From positions 3,736,835 to 3,800,834 of the forward strand of contig OX638352.1 of assembly GCA_951813545.1 (NCBI GenBank): 64,000 bases of DNA, in the 5' to 3' direction. Positions 63,451-64,000 of the stretch are shown here, one piece after another. Source of the DNA: an uncultured Poribacteria bacterium. GTDB lineage: Bacteria; Poribacteria; WGA-4E; WGA-3G. The notes beneath the pieces were generated by a model that was given only the letters and a program-made list of their open reading frames with translations, was not told where the DNA came from and made no database searches. A program made the position numbers and the translations under genes. Within the stretch, counting starts at the first letter, position 1. Each line of letters opens with the position of its first letter.

Positions 63451-63479
63451 ATTTTAACACAACCCTGCTGTATTGTCAA
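63451..63479 (-). promoter_or_regulatory. Promoter of leuS
   Basis: On the minus strand TTGACA (63479-63474) and TAAAAT (63456-63451) have a 17-bp spacer. The leader to the ATG is about 45 nt, too short for a T-box. Confidence 0.85.
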
Positions 63480-63505
63480 GTGGACTTTTCTCAGGTACAG
63501 AGCCA

Positions 63506-63578
63506 TTCAGTTTTCGGTTTTTTAACCATTTTGGTTGGAAAGTCAGGATTCGGAGATCCCTCCTACCAGAAAACTGAA
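63506..63578. repeat. TCAGTT-family palindromic repeat upstream of leuS
   Basis: TTCAGTTTTC (63506-63515) and GAAAACTGAA (63569-63578) are perfect inverted ends. The inside is irregular. Confidence 0.65.
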
Positions 63579-63604
63579 GACTTCTGGAGGTTTGTCACAA
63601 ACTT

Positions 63605-63633
63605 TTGAAAAAATCTTAAAAGTATTGTAAAAT
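63605..63633 (+). promoter_or_regulatory. Promoter of the PhoX-like gene
   Basis: TTGAAA (63605-63610), 17 bp, TAAAAT (63628-63633). A hairpin AGTATT-GTAA-AATACT (63621-63636) overlaps the -10 box and could be an operator. Confidence 0.65.
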
Positions 63634-63710
63634 ACTAAGACTATACTTTATATGTGAAAAATGTATCCCGTCTACAATACGAAAATAAGGTCGCTTGATG
63701 AGGAAACTTT

Positions 63711-64000
63711 ATGAAAAATAAGCTATCTCGACGGCAATTTATACGTTCCAGTACGCTCGCCACGGTATCGGCAGCAGTCAGTCTCGGATTTTTAGGGTGT
63801 AGCAATGCCTTAATTCAAAAAGTGCCGGGTTTTAGACCTCCCCCTCCTTTCGAGTTCGCTCCAAGCGCAAACCGACTTCTTGACCTCCCAGAAGGGTTTA
63901 CCGCTCACGCCTTTTCGAGAACAGGTGAAAAGATGGACGATGGGCTTTGGGTACCGGGCGGACACGATGGTATGGCAGCTTTCCCCGGTCCCAACGGTAA
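63711..64000 (+). CDS. PhoX-family (DUF839) phosphatase, start only
   Basis: 96 codons before the window ends. The N-terminus is a Tat signal (LSRRQFIRSSTLATVSAAVS) running into a lipobox-like LGFLGC. Then LLDLPEGFTAHAFSRTGEKM and DGLWVPGGHDGMAAFPG are the conserved opening of PhoX-type calcium/iron alkaline phosphatases and their DUF839 relatives. The ATG follows GAGGAAA at 7 nt. Active-site residues lie beyond the window, so enzymatic activity cannot be judged. Confidence 0.82.
   Translation, partial: MKNKLSRRQFIRSSTLATVSAAVSLGFLGCSNALIQKVPGFRPPPPFEFAPSANRLLDLPEGFTAHAFSRTGEKMDDGLWVPGGHDGMAAFPGPNG

Noticed and set aside
63399..63480. T-box or leucine leader for leuS
   Set aside because: The leader from the promoter to the start is about 45 nt, with no specifier stem or leucine-codon run.
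1..64000. tRNA, rRNA or selC (tRNA-Sec) genes
   Set aside because: Gaps between genes were scanned for T-loop-like GGTTCRA words with flanking stems; none formed a cloverleaf. The Sec machinery must lie outside the window if the UGA reading is right.

Overview
ORGANISM. The window is bacterial chromosomal DNA of intermediate GC content. Several gene families typical of the Planctomycetes and sponge-associated Poribacteria type occur together: DUF1501, DUF1549/DUF1553, planctomycete-type cytochrome c fused to WD40, a PQQ-type propeller, FGE/sulfatase-modifying domains and long regulator-propeller proteins. With the many small palindromic repeats, this suggests Candidatus Poribacteria or a close relative. 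This is inferred from family content; no rRNA or tRNA gene was seen to confirm it.

LAYOUT. 1-1.8 kb: a cut-off dprA and an amidohydrolase, both on the minus strand. 1.9-3.3 kb: an IS3-family element (27-bp terminal repeats, GGT target duplication, nonsense mutation in orfB) inside a dispersed repeat. 3.4-10 kb: a giant lipoprotein beta-propeller (about 29 blades) and a beta-barrel-like exported protein. 10.1-14.3 kb: a BlaI/M56 regulator pair with a very good sigma70 promoter; the M56 protein carries three thioredoxin-like repeats. 14.7-25.7 kb: a plus-strand run of ECF sigma factor, DUF1501, FGE-like lipoprotein, PQQ propeller (frameshifted), DUF1549/1553, GH29-like enzyme and cytochrome-WD40. 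25.8-36.6 kb: a carotenoid island. A CarH-type B12 photoreceptor/repressor is divergent from idi, an unknown gene, crtYcd, a second desaturase, crtI, crtB, an acyltransferase, a glycosyltransferase, cruF and crtW. The set predicts an acylated glycosyl keto-carotenoid of salinixanthin type. The island is bracketed by an intact ornithine-cyclodeaminase-family gene on the right and a decayed copy of its 3' end on the left. 36.6-38.7 kb: a probable hydroxyproline-degradation pair. 38.9-40.6 kb: an AIM24-like protein and a polysaccharide deacetylase.

40.7-50.1 kb holds the most unusual content: five tandem paralogous genes on the minus strand, directly behind guaB. Each has an in-frame UGA after a Cys in a thioredoxin-like domain (motif ACUG, with U for UGA). 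The frame and conserved sequence continue past the UGA, and a conserved 16-nt hairpin (GAGG-loop-CCTC) lies 17 nt downstream of it in four of five copies. They are best read as a tandem array of selenoproteins of a family I do not recognise. A toxin-antitoxin cassette with 18-bp terminal inverted repeats sits between copies 3 and 4.

50.1-64 kb: guaB, a HAD hydrolase, leuD-leuC, a LivK-type binding protein split by an IS5-family element (TA duplication, A_AAA_AAG frameshift signal), RNase J, a TolB-like propeller, leuS and the start of a PhoX-type phosphatase.

REPEATS. At least five families of small palindromic or terminal-inverted-repeat elements are scattered through the window. One of them has inserted in frame into two unrelated proteins (RNase J and the propeller lipoprotein), giving nearly the same peptide in both. 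No CRISPR array, tRNA or rRNA was found.
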